A stretch of 19,199 nt of DNA, taken from assembly GCF_019127135.1 (NCBI RefSeq), contig NZ_JAHOEA010000059.1, positions 1-19,199 on the forward strand, written 5' to 3'. The stretch is from Segatella copri. GTDB taxonomy: Bacteria > Bacteroidota > Bacteroidia > Bacteroidales > Bacteroidaceae. The number at the start of each line of letters is the position of its first letter. Within the stretch, counting starts at the first letter, position 1. The notes under the pieces are model-generated. The model was not told the origin of the DNA, did no database searches, and worked only from the letters and a program-made list of their open reading frames with translations. Below are positions 1 through 6,577 of this stretch, in pieces. Position numbers and translations under genes: made by a program.

Positions 1-54
1 CCATTATACCCAGGGCGATGCCCTGGGCTAGGAGCTTCTGCCCTTTCAGGGCGT
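1..54 (+). repeat. REP-like GC-rich hairpin repeat, copy 1 (cut by window edge)
   Basis: This copy has a perfect 8-bp stem (CCCAGGGC, loop GAT, GCCCTGGG; 9-27), the spacer CTAGGAGCTTCT, and a 5-bp stem GCCCT-TTC-AGGGC (40-52). The same unit occurs at 3441-3543, 10638-10722 (minus) and 10733-10834. It lies downstream of the minus-strand XRE gene, so its hairpins may also help end that transcript. The left part of the unit is outside the window. Confidence 0.8.
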
Positions 55-122
55 GTTGGTGTTTACTTGCAAAAGTCCCTCAACCCTCCTTTATTTATTA
101 AGAGCAAAGTTTTTTCACCCCT

Positions 123-668
123 TTATTTTTTAGGAACGAAGGTTTCCCAGGTCTGATCATCGTAGAAAATACGGATTTCGGTGATTTTTCTTTGCGGTTT
201 GTCTACATATTTTACCGCCGCTTGGGCGATATTTTTAGGTGTACGATTTACACCTTGCATTTGAGGCTGGTCAAAGAGCGAGGGAGAAGTAGGGGAGGCT
301 GCGGCTCCTTCGGCTCCAAAATCGAGCATAGGCTCGGCAGAGGCGGCTCCAGAAGGCTGACTGCCCTGCTTCATCCCCTCAGCACCATCGGCTGCTCCCT
401 GCATAATGCCCTGATGCATATCAGCACCACCCTCTTCGCTGCCACCCTGGGAAGCCTGGTTCTGATACATAGGAGGAGTACCGTAGAGTACCCAATAAAC
501 GTTTACCTGAGGAAAACTCTTATGGATGCCATCCACAATGCTGAGCGATGGATTGGTCTTCCCGTTGAAAATATTGCTCAGCGTAGCGGTCGAGATTCCG
601 ATCATCTGAGCGAAGTTTTGCTGAGTGAGGTGCTGGTCCTCCATCAGCTGTCTGATTCTATCTTTCAT
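123..668 (-). CDS. XRE-family transcriptional regulator with low-complexity linker
   Basis: The product has 181 residues. Residues 5-60 form a Cro/C1-type helix-turn-helix: the stretch LTQQNFAQMIGIS is the first helix and turn, and TATLSNIFNG is the recognition helix. Residues 70-140 are a linker rich in Gly, Ala, Gln, Ser and Met. Residues 150-180 form a conserved-looking end containing RKITEIRIFYDDQTWETF, a tail I associate with Bacteroidales regulators of this type. A DNA-binding cytoplasmic repressor or activator is expected; the target is unknown. The gene stands alone, with a good promoter about 90 bp upstream and a 1-kb AT-rich region behind it that holds repeated TTATAAAT sites, possible operators. 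The start is the ATG at 668, directly before the helix-turn-helix. Family is sure; function is not. Confidence 0.9.
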   Translation of the reverse strand: MKDRIRQLMEDQHLTQQNFAQMIGISTATLSNIFNGKTNPSLSIVDGIHKSFPQVNVYWVLYGTPPMYQNQASQGGSEEGGADMHQGIMQGAADGAEGMKQGSQPSGAASAEPMLDFGAEGAAASPTSPSLFDQPQMQGVNRTPKNIAQAAVKYVDKPQRKITEIRIFYDDQTWETFVPKK

Positions 669-1622
669 GCTCTAAAAATTTTAGCGTTCATTTTTCTACT
701 GATACGATGTTTTATTTCCGAACAAGCCACTTTTGGGCCCTTTTTCGGTTGATTTTACAAAGATAAAGCAAAAATTTAGAATAACCAAACATTTCTGAAT
801 AAATTTAGATTTTTAAACTTTAGGTTTCTATTTATAAATTTAAATCACACTCACTCCGCCATCCGGTTTTTAGGTTTAGTCTTATAAATATAAACCTATC
901 AATCAAAATATATTACGAACCTTTTCTTTATAAATTTTGGCTAAATCACTGATTATTCATACCCTAAAACACCTAAATAAAGGCATATAGAGCGATTTAT
1001 GCAATATTTCCACCACACCTATGTAAAAATCTATGGTTTATAAAACAACTAAAATACATAACTAACTGGGTTTTCGCTACTTACAAATTCAAAATACAGC
1101 ATGAATATTTATTCATTCATAACCATAAACACCCTATTTTATCTTTATTTTTATAAATATAAAACATAAATTCATGTATTCAGTTTTCTCGTATTTATAT
1201 TTATAAATCAAAATCACCCATTTTGATTTATGAATTTAAAAACGTAAACTTAGGAAACGTAAACCTTAACAAATGCAAACGTCTGATTTTAGACAATGGG
1301 AAATGGCAAATTTTTCCATTTCTAGCGTATTCCAGCCCATCGGCAAGGAAACGGGCAAATTCGCGAGTAATGAAGAGGGTTAATTTAGCTAAGTTACTGA
1401 TAACCAATAAAGTTAAATCTATTTTCAGGCGAAACCGAAAAATGGGCATCTAGCTCAAAAAATCGCTCAAATCCCCCATTTTTGCCCAAAAATCGCCCAA
1501 AATGAGCCCAGGTAAGCACCCCAAAAAGAGCCGGAAATCACCTATTTTGGGCAAATTTATAATGCTAAACGCTAGTTGGCTGCTTTCTGGAAACAGGCGG
1601 CAAAGAAGGCCGAAAACGGAAA
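669..1622. other. Gene-free AT-rich region with repeated TTATAAAT sites
   Basis: No convincing gene is visible. From 760 to 1240 the sequence is strongly AT-rich and TTATAAAT occurs at 832-839, 882-889, 928-935, 1151-1158 and 1201-1208. TAGGTTTA (871-878) and TAAACCTA (891-898) form an 8-bp inverted repeat around the second copy. From 1440 to 1600 there are short GGGCAAAAAT/CCCATTTTT-like fragments repeated in both orientations. Short reading frames at 1223-1453 and 1502-1696 have no recognisable composition or motif. It could be an operator cluster, a non-coding RNA locus or decayed DNA. Confidence 0.5.
758..789 (-). promoter_or_regulatory. Promoter of the XRE gene
   Basis: Read on the minus strand, TATCTTTG (758-765) matches the Bacteroidota -7 consensus TAnnTTTG and TTTG (786-789) matches the -33 element, with a 20-bp spacer. 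Transcription would start near 751, leaving a leader of about 80 nt before the ATG at 668. Confidence 0.7.
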
Positions 1623-1660
1623 CGAGCTCCTGCCAAGAGAAAACTCTCAGCAGGAGCTCG
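1623..1660 (-). terminator. Hairpin downstream of holA, probable terminator
   Basis: CGAGCTCCTGC (1623-1633) pairs perfectly with GCAGGAGCTCG (1650-1660), and the inner GAGA (1637-1640) pairs with TCTC (1645-1648). It lies 29 bp past the holA stop. On the minus strand it is followed by TTTCCGTTTTC, a weak U tract, so termination is likely but not textbook. Confidence 0.6.
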
Positions 1661-1689
1661 CCTACTCTCCCCCACCTCGCTCTTCAGCA

Positions 1690-2718
1690 TCAGTGAAGGA
1701 TAAAAAAGATGAGTTCTTTCATCAGTTCACCCACCGGAGTGGATGGATTATCCAGTCCCTTTATCTTCGCATCCACCTCCTTGAACTTCTCAATAATCGC
1801 CATCACTTTCACGCCCGTATAGTTCCTCATTCCTGTAATATATTCGCGCGCCGCCCAAGCTGAGCGCAAATCCAGGAATTTTGCGAGCTCATTTTCGTTC
1901 TGCCTGTTGGGTGCATAATAAGCAATCATCAGGTTTTGGAAATAAGTAAAGAGCATCGGGAGAAGCGTGAAGAGAGAACCGCTCTTCGGGTTGTTGTCAA
2001 AATAATTTATTATCTGATTTGCCTTGAACACATCACGGCTGATGATGGCACTTCTCAGCTCGAAGGCATTGAAGTCTTTGCTCACCCCTATTTCTCGCTC
2101 CACAATCTCCGGAGTAACACGCCGGTCGTTCTCAGGAAGAGAAATGAGCAGTTTGTCGAGCTCGGAAGTGAGTCGGTGCAAATCTGCTCCCACATGATCA
2201 GCCACCATCTGGGTAGCCTTGGGTTCTATGGTTGCCTTGCGGGTCTTGAGATATGTCTCGATGAAGCCCGGCAGATTTCGGTCGTAGAGTTTCTTGCTCT
2301 CAAAAACCACACCCGCCTTGGCAGCGAGGGCAGAAAACTTTTTACGGCTGTCGAGCTTACCGTTTTTATAACAGAAAACAAGGATGGTTGTTTTTACCGG
2401 ATTTTCGAGGTACTTCTCGAGCGCTTCCAAATTCCGCAAATTCTGAGCCTCTTTCACAACCACCACTCTATACTCCGCCATCATCGGGTAGCCCTTGCAC
2501 AAATCTGCCACCTGCGCACCCGTAACATCTGCTCCGAAAACCACCGTCTGGTTGAAGTCACGCTCCTCAGGTTGGAGCACATTTTCAGAAATGTAGTCGC
2601 AGATTTTATCTATATAAAAGGGTTCCTCGCCCATCAGAACATAGACGGGCGAATACTTTCGAGCCTTCAGATCTTTCATGATAGACTCGTAACTTATTGC
2701 ACTTTTCTTTTCTACCAT
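1690..2718 (-). CDS. holA: DNA polymerase III subunit delta
   Basis: The product has 342 residues from the ATG at 2718, the usual length for the delta subunit of the clamp loader. Delta opens the beta sliding clamp so the gamma/tau complex can load it on primed DNA. The N-terminus has the typical start YSPVYVLMGEEPFYIDKI, followed by an AAA+-like fold without a functional Walker A motif, as expected for delta. The C-terminal part has the helical collar segment (FELRSAIISRDVFKANQII). An in-frame ATG at 2823 would add 35 residues, but that extension lies over promoter sequence and is not expected of the family, so I chose 2718, which has an A-rich leader. The nuclease gene at 2971 is divergent. 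This is an essential replication gene; assignment is firm. Confidence 0.93.
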   Translation of the reverse strand: MVEKKSAISYESIMKDLKARKYSPVYVLMGEEPFYIDKICDYISENVLQPEERDFNQTVVFGADVTGAQVADLCKGYPMMAEYRVVVVKEAQNLRNLEALEKYLENPVKTTILVFCYKNGKLDSRKKFSALAAKAGVVFESKKLYDRNLPGFIETYLKTRKATIEPKATQMVADHVGADLHRLTSELDKLLISLPENDRRVTPEIVEREIGVSKDFNAFELRSAIISRDVFKANQIINYFDNNPKSGSLFTLLPMLFTYFQNLMIAYYAPNRQNENELAKFLDLRSAWAAREYITGMRNYTGVKVMAIIEKFKEVDAKIKGLDNPSTPVGELMKELIFFILH

Positions 2719-2732
2719 TGGATTATTTTTTG

Positions 2733-2740
2733 TAACTTTG
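2733..2740 (+). promoter_or_regulatory. Rightward -7 element facing the holA promoter
   Basis: TAACTTTG on the plus strand is identical to the opposed box at 2832-2839 because both lie in copies of one inverted repeat. Transcription would start near 2747 and run toward the nuclease gene at 2971, across the holA leader in antisense. No convincing -33 element is visible. Confidence 0.4.
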
Positions 2741-2831
2741 CACCCAGCAAACTCGGGGGTGCGGGCAAGCATTTGCTCCGCCTCCAGGTTCGCAGTTTTC
2801 TGAGGTGCAGTTTTCTGCTGCACTTCGACTG

Positions 2832-2839
2832 CAAAGTTA
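2832..2839 (-). promoter_or_regulatory. Probable holA promoter (-7 element)
   Basis: On the minus strand TAACTTTG fits TAnnTTTG and lies inside a 20-bp inverted repeat. No clear TTTG is found 19 bp upstream. Transcription would start near 2825, giving a leader of about 107 nt before the ATG at 2718. Confidence 0.5.
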
Positions 2840-2854
2840 CAAAAAATAAATTGA

Positions 2855-2881
2855 ACTGCCTATATAAAATAGGTAGTTTTT
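2855..2881 (+). terminator. Hairpin plus T-run ahead of the nuclease gene (attenuator-like)
   Basis: ACTGCCTAT (2855-2863) pairs with ATAGGTAGT (2869-2877) with one G-U pair and a 5-nt loop, followed by five T residues (2877-2881). Transcripts starting near 2747 would meet this signal 90 bp before the gene at 2971. It could be an attenuator or the end of a short antisense RNA. Confidence 0.4.
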
Positions 2882-2955
2882 GAAAAAGAGGTATGGTTAA
2901 AAGACCAAAAGAAACCCTATCATAAGACGGGGAAAGAAACATCATCATATATAAT

Positions 2956-2965
2956 AAGGTATAGA
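2956..2965 (+). promoter_or_regulatory. GGTATAG leader motif, nuclease gene
   Basis: AAGGTATAGA lies just before the ATG at 2971, preceded by TATATAAT. The same decamer or a close variant precedes the genes at 3819, 8555 and 10891. Its distance to the start codon varies from 3 to 22 bp, so it is not a simple Shine-Dalgarno site. Confidence 0.5.
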
Positions 2966-2970
2966 AAAAA

Positions 2971-3429
2971 ATGATTCGCTTAAATTTGCCATCTTTCGAC
3001 ATCAAGATTTCGGGCTCAAAACAGCATCCCCAGATACTGGATGTGCTGCGCCGGAAGTTCATCACGCTCACTCCCGAGGAGTGGGTGCGCCAGCATTTCG
3101 TTCATTTTCTCATCGAGCACAAGGGGTATCCTGCCTCGCTGCTCGCCAACGAAATCCAGCTGAAATGTGGCGACAAGGTACTGCGCGCCGACAGTGTGCT
3201 CTACTCCCGTGAGCTGCTGCCCCGCATGATTATCGAGTACAAAGCCCCTCACATCCCCATCACTCAGAAAGTGTTCGACCAGATTTCGGTCTACAATCTT
3301 CTGCTCCATGTCGACTTTCTTGTGGTGAGCAACGGACTGGAGCATTACATCTGCAAGATGGATTATGAAAGTAAAAAATATGTATTTTTAGAGACCATCC
3401 CCGATTATTCCGATTTATTGACATTATAA
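2971..3429 (+). CDS. Orphan HsdR N-terminal-type PD-(D/E)xK nuclease-fold protein
   Basis: The product has 152 residues and resembles only the N-terminal nuclease domain of type I restriction subunit R (HSDR_N_2 family). The expected catalytic pattern is present: Glu61, then Asp74 in LRADSVLYS, then Glu89-x-Lys91 in MIIEYKAP, with a downstream Gln104 in the DQISVYNLLL helix. No helicase, specificity or methylase gene is nearby, so this is not a restriction system here. I recall such stand-alone proteins next to holA in many Bacteroidales genomes, which suggests a housekeeping DNA role, but the true function is unknown. The ATG at 2971 follows AAGGTATAGAAAAAA, a leader motif shared with three other genes in the window. 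The fold is well supported; the substrate is not. Confidence 0.8.
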   Translation: MIRLNLPSFDIKISGSKQHPQILDVLRRKFITLTPEEWVRQHFVHFLIEHKGYPASLLANEIQLKCGDKVLRADSVLYSRELLPRMIIEYKAPHIPITQKVFDQISVYNLLLHVDFLVVSNGLEHYICKMDYESKKYVFLETIPDYSDLLTL

Positions 3430-3440
3430 GGGTGCAGGAA

Positions 3441-3543
3441 TGCCTGGATTTTTAAAGCTTTTGCCCTTACAGGGCGACAAGGTTGCGTCCGTAATTACCC
3501 AGGGCGATACCCTGGGCTAGGAGCTTCTGCCCTTTCAGGGCGT
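3441..3543 (+). repeat. REP-like three-hairpin repeat, copy 2
   Basis: This full unit begins TGCCTGGA and holds three short stems in order: GCCCTTACAGGGC, CCCAGGG-CGATA-CCCTGGG, and GCCCTTTCAGGGC. It is nearly identical over about 100 bp to the copy at 10733-10834. It sits just after the nuclease gene stop. With the palindrome at 3580-3635 it fills most of the 389-bp gap before ugd. Confidence 0.85.
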
Positions 3544-3579
3544 ACTGCTTGCACCTATTGCTGAGCTATTCCCAGCCTT

Positions 3580-3647
3580 CAAAATTTGCGAATTTCCGCC
3601 CAACCGGCCATCCGTTTTTGAATTCGCGAATTTTGGAGGCCTTTTTT
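3580..3647 (+). terminator. Imperfect palindrome with T-run, probable terminator
   Basis: CAAAATTTGCGAATT (3580-3594) pairs with AATTCGCGAATTTTG (3621-3635) with one mismatch around a 26-nt loop. A GGCC step and six T residues (3642-3647) follow. It probably separates the nuclease transcript from ugd. Confidence 0.45.
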
Positions 3648-3736
3648 CTGCACTCCTTTTCCTCTCCCTTTTTGAGCACTCCTTTCTCTCCCATCCTCTT
3701 TCTCGCGTTATTTTTTAATAAAAAACCCATTTTCAT

Positions 3737-3767
3737 TTTGTAGTCTCCTCCTTTTATACTATCTTTG
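3737..3767 (+). promoter_or_regulatory. Promoter of ugd
   Basis: TTTG (3737-3740), a 19-bp spacer and TATCTTTG (3760-3767) match the Bacteroidota consensus exactly. Transcription should start near 3774. The leader then contains a TATATATATAT tract and the GGTATAG motif. Confidence 0.85.
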
Positions 3768-3786
3768 CAACTAATATATATATATT

Positions 3787-3796
3787 AAGGTATAGA
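3787..3796 (+). promoter_or_regulatory. GGTATAG leader motif, ugd
   Basis: AAGGTATAGA lies about 13-22 nt downstream of the predicted transcription start and 22 bp before the ATG at 3819. Here the promoter is clear, so the motif belongs to the transcribed leader and not to the promoter. Confidence 0.5.
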
Positions 3797-3818
3797 CTGC
3801 CTAAAAGAACAGAAAGAT

Positions 3819-5072
3819 ATGGAGAATAAAAAGATAAAAATCGCCGTAGCCGGAACAGGATATGTAGGCCTGAGCATCGCTACCCTGCTGAGCCAGCATC
3901 ATGAGGTGGTGGCAGTAGACGTGGTACCCGAAAAGGTAGAGCTCATCAACTCGCGCCGCTCGCCTATCCAGGACGAATACATAGAGAAATATCTGGCTGA
4001 AAAGGAACTCAACCTCAAAGCCACAACCGATGGAGAAGAAGCCTATAAGGATGCCGACTTCGTAGTGATTGCCACACCAACCAACTACGATCCGGTGAAA
4101 AACTACTTCGACACCTCGCACGTAGAAGAAGTCATCCGCCTGGTGATGCAGGTGAATCCCGATGCCATCATGGTCATCAAGAGCACCATCCCGGTAGGCT
4201 ACACCGAAAGCATCCGCCAGAAAACAGGCAGCAAGAACATCATCTTCGCTCCCGAATTCCTGCGCGAGAGCAAGGCACTCTACGACAACCTCTACCCGAG
4301 CCGCATCATCGTAGGCAGACCGAACGGTGACGAGCGACTGGAGCAGGCAGCCCGCACCTTTGCAGAACTGCTGAAAGAGGGAGCCATCAAGCAAGACATA
4401 GAAACCCTGTTCATGGGACTTACCGAGGCAGAAGCCGTGAAACTCTTCGCCAACACGTACCTCGCCCTGCGCGTGAGCTACTTCAACGAGCTGGATACCT
4501 ACGCCGAAATGAAGGGCCTCGACACCAAGGCGATTATCGACGGAGTGGGTCTGGACCCTCGCATCGGCACCTTCTACAACAACCCTTCCTTCGGATACGG
4601 CGGCTACTGTCTGCCGAAAGATACCAAGCAGCTGCTCGCCAACTATGCCGATGTACCTGAGAACCTGATTCAGGCGATTGTAGAGAGCAACCGCACCCGC
4701 AAGGATTTCATCGCCGACCGCGTGCTGAACATGGCCGGCTACTACGATTATGCCAACCAGAACAACTTCAGCGAGGAGGAAGAGAAGCCTTGCACCATCG
4801 GCGTATACCGCCTCACGATGAAGAGCAACAGCGACAACTTCCGCCAGAGCAGCATACAGGGTGTGATGAAACGCATCAAGGCAAAGGGCGCGCAGGTCAT
4901 CATCTACGAGCCTACGCTGAAAGACGGAACCACCTTCTTCGGAAGCCGCATCGTAAACAACCTGGATGCCTTCAAGCAGCAGAGCCAGGCCATCATCGCC
5001 AACCGGTATGACAAATGCCTGGATGATGTGGAAGAGAAGGTTTACACCCGCGATATTTTCAGAAGAGACTGA
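3819..5072 (+). CDS. ugd: UDP-glucose 6-dehydrogenase (nucleotide sugar dehydrogenase)
   Basis: The product has 417 residues and belongs to the short bacterial UDP-glucose/GDP-mannose dehydrogenase family. It oxidises the sugar C6 twice with NAD+ to give a UDP-uronic acid for surface polysaccharides. Visible elements are the Rossmann motif GTGYVG at residues 12-17, Asp34 at the end of the second strand for NAD ribose, KSTIPVGYT at 121-129, PEFLRE at 145-150, the central-domain motif [20 protein letters not shown] with Lys208 and Asn212, and the catalytic cysteine Cys264 in [10 protein letters not shown]. The C-terminal UDP-binding domain is present ([12 protein letters not shown]). It has its own strong promoter and no polysaccharide cluster adjoins it. 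The substrate could be another UDP-hexose, but UDP-glucose is most likely. Confidence 0.92.
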   Translation: MENKKIKIAVAGTGYVGLSIATLLSQHHEVVAVDVVPEKVELINSRRSPIQDEYIEKYLAEKELNLKATTDGEEAYKDADFVVIATPTNYDPVKNYFDTSHVEEVIRLVMQVNPDAIMVIKSTIPVGYTESIRQKTGSKNIIFAPEFLRESKALYDNLYPSRIIVGRPNGDERLEQAARTFAELLKEGAIKQDIETLFMGLTEAEAVKLFANTYLALRVSYFNELDTYAEMKGLDTKAIIDGVGLDPRIGTFYNNPSFGYGGYCLPKDTKQLLANYADVPENLIQAIVESNRTRKDFIADRVLNMAGYYDYANQNNFSEEEEKPCTIGVYRLTMKSNSDNFRQSSIQGVMKRIKAKGAQVIIYEPTLKDGTTFFGSRIVNNLDAFKQQSQAIIANRYDKCLDDVEEKVYTRDIFRRD

Positions 5073-5174
5073 TTTGAGTTAATAGTTAATAGTTGAACGT
5101 TAACAGTTGAAAGCTGAAGACAGAAGACGGAAAATAGGAAACAATAATATTTATAATAAAGAGAAAAATAAGAA
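5073..5174. repeat. Spacer with short TTAATAGTTGAA-type repeats
   Basis: The spacer between ugd and the MaoC gene contains GTTAATAGTTAATAGTTGAACGTTAACAGTTGAAAG split into seven-base steps. It belongs to the same loose class of heptad repeats seen at 7406-7442, 9662-9705, 11895-11930, 17472-17540 and 17700-17742. No TAnnTTTG promoter is visible, so readthrough from ugd into the next gene is possible. Confidence 0.45.
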
Positions 5175-5642
5175 ATGGCAAAATTAGTAATCAATTCCTA
5201 CGAGGAATTTGCATCTCACCTCGGTGAGAAGTTAGGAGAATCAGACTGGTTGCAGATTGACCAGGACCGTATCAACAAGTTCGCAGACGCTACACTCGAC
5301 CCACAGTGGATTCACGTAGACGTAGAGCGCGCCAAGGTAGAGAGCCCTTACCACAGCACCATCGCTCACGGTTACCTCACCCTCTCTGTACTCCCATACC
5401 TCTGGCAGCAGATTATCGAGGTAAATAACCTCAAGATGCTCGTAAACTACGGCATGGACAAGATGAAGTTCGGCCAGCCAGTCATCACCGGTTCACGCGT
5501 GCGCCTGGTAGCCACTCTCCACGACATCCAGAACATCCGTGGCATCTGCAAGACCAGCATCAAGTTTGACATCGAAATAGAAGGTCAGCGCAAGCCAGCC
5601 CTCTCAGGCATCGCTTCTTTCCTCTACTATTTCAACAACTAA
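5175..5642 (+). CDS. MaoC-family dehydratase ((R)-specific enoyl-CoA hydratase-like)
   Basis: The product has 155 residues and forms a single hot-dog fold domain. The hydratase-2 motif is seen as FADATLDPQWIHVD, with the catalytic pair Asp42 and His47, followed by STIAHGYLTLS (Gly66), which fits the oxyanion-hole part of the family pattern. It should add water to trans-2-enoyl-CoA or a related thioester in the cytoplasm. Its natural pathway is unclear, because no other fatty acid or polyhydroxyalkanoate gene is near. The next gene starts 3 bp after the stop, so the two are almost surely co-transcribed. The start ATG at 5175 follows an AAAAATAAGAA leader typical of the phylum. Confidence 0.9.
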   Translation: MAKLVINSYEEFASHLGEKLGESDWLQIDQDRINKFADATLDPQWIHVDVERAKVESPYHSTIAHGYLTLSVLPYLWQQIIEVNNLKMLVNYGMDKMKFGQPVITGSRVRLVATLHDIQNIRGICKTSIKFDIEIEGQRKPALSGIASFLYYFNN

Positions 5643-5645
5643 AAA

Positions 5646-6467
5646 ATGGCAGCAGGTAAATGGATAGGTGGTGTGCTCGGCTTCATCACAGCCGGTCCGC
5701 TCGGAGCCCTGGCAGGTTATGCCCTCGGTTCGCTCTTTGATCACGGACTGAATGCGGTAAACCGCGACGGCGACCACCATTACAACAACGCCTACGATGC
5801 CTACAGCGGCCGCCAGAGCTACGGCCGCCAGCAGAGCTATGAGGGAGAGCGAAACTCCTTCATGTTCTCGCTGCTGGTGCTCAGTTCCTACATCATCAAT
5901 GCAGATGGCAAGATTATGCATTCTGAGATGGAGCTGGTGCGCCGCTTCCTGCGTCAGAATTTCGGCGAGGCTGCCAAGCAGCAGGGCGAGGAAATCCTTC
6001 TCAAACTCTTTGAGCAGCAGAAGCAGATGGGCATGCAGCAGTACCGTTCGGTGATACAGGACAGCTGCCACCAGATACGTGCCAACATGATGTATGAGCA
6101 GCGCCTGCAGTTGCTCAATTTCCTCGTCATGATAGCCAAGGCCGATGGAGTTGTGAATCCTCAGGAGATTCAGGCGCTCAAGGAGATGGCCATCCACATG
6201 GGACTTTCTGCCGAGGATGTAGACCAGATGCTGAACCTGGAGAGCGGGGCTTCTTCAACAGGCAGCCTGGATGATGCCTACCGTGTTCTGGGCATCAGTC
6301 CTGACGCCTCAAACGATGAGGTGAAGGCCGCTTACCGCAAGATGGCGCTCAAGCATCATCCTGACAAGGTAGCAGCGCTGGGCGAAGATGTGCGCCGTGC
6401 AGCCGAGAAGAAATTCCAGGAAATCAACGACGCCAAAGACCGCATCTACAAGGCACGAGGACTCTAG
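5646..6467 (+). CDS. TerB/J-domain membrane co-chaperone (DjlA-like)
   Basis: The product has 273 residues in a DjlA-like order. Residues 1-35 are a glycine-rich membrane segment (GGVLGFITAGPLGALAGYALG). Residues 40-70 are a polar Tyr/Gln/Asn linker. Residues 72-195 are a TerB-like helical domain with two acidic ADGKI and ADGVV turns. Residues 208-273 are a C-terminal J domain with HPD at 238-240. The J domain should stimulate the ATPase of DnaK, here at the inner membrane through the N-terminal anchor. It is in one operon with the MaoC gene, 3 bp away. Unlike enterobacterial DjlA, the membrane segment is a glycine-zipper type. The client is unknown. Confidence 0.88.
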   Translation: MAAGKWIGGVLGFITAGPLGALAGYALGSLFDHGLNAVNRDGDHHYNNAYDAYSGRQSYGRQQSYEGERNSFMFSLLVLSSYIINADGKIMHSEMELVRRFLRQNFGEAAKQQGEEILLKLFEQQKQMGMQQYRSVIQDSCHQIRANMMYEQRLQLLNFLVMIAKADGVVNPQEIQALKEMAIHMGLSAEDVDQMLNLESGASSTGSLDDAYRVLGISPDASNDEVKAAYRKMALKHHPDKVAALGEDVRRAAEKKFQEINDAKDRIYKARGL

Positions 6468-6488
6468 ATTTCAGATTAGGATATTACA

Positions 6489-6530
6489 AAGGAGTTAAGA
6501 CTGATTGTCCCTAGCTGCTTGAAAACAAAA
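6489..6530 (+). repeat. Partial copy of the GGAGTTAAGAC element
   Basis: AAGGAGTTAAGAC followed by TGTC, TGCTT and GAAAAC matches the left half of the larger element at 16418-16549. It lies between two convergent genes. Only one arm is present, so it looks like a decayed or solo copy. Confidence 0.5.
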
Positions 6531-6538
6531 AAAATAAA

Positions 6539-6564
6539 GGCTCGCCAAGCAATTTTGGCGAGCC
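6539..6564 (-). terminator. Intrinsic terminator of the zinc-ribbon gene
   Basis: GGCTCGCCAA (6539-6548) pairs perfectly with TTGGCGAGCC (6555-6564) around a 6-nt loop. On the minus strand it is followed by TTTATTTTTTTTG. It ends the NIF3/zinc-ribbon transcript 13 bp after its stop and also faces the convergent J-domain gene. Confidence 0.9.
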
Positions 6565-6577
6565 TTCATTGTATCTT

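Larger units (their letters stand above)
2723..2849. repeat. Perfect 20-bp inverted repeat between holA and the nuclease gene
   Basis: The left arm (2723-2742) is TTATTTTTTGTAACTTTGCA and the right arm (2830-2849) is its exact reverse complement. The arms are 87 bp apart and each carries a promoter-like TAACTTTG pointing inward. The spacer holds an 11-bp direct repeat GCAGTTTTCTG at 2792-2802 and 2807-2817. Confidence 0.75.

Noticed and set aside
1223..1453. 76-codon plus-strand frame in the gene-free region (with a matching minus-strand frame)
   Set aside because: Both strands are open, composition is biased and no family is recognised, so coding is unlikely.
2719..2823. N-terminal extension of holA to the ATG at 2823
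   Set aside because: It would add 35 residues not expected for the delta subunit and would begin at about the predicted transcription start.
1936..2883. 315-codon plus-strand frame over holA
   Set aside because: It is antisense to a clear holA and has no recognisable domain or leader.
2971..3429. Type I restriction-modification system
   Set aside because: Only the N-terminal nuclease-like domain is encoded. No helicase, specificity or methylase gene lies in the window.
3549..3743. 64-codon plus-strand frame ahead of ugd
   Set aside because: It spans a terminator-like palindrome and the ugd promoter, and is mostly Phe/Ser/Leu low complexity.
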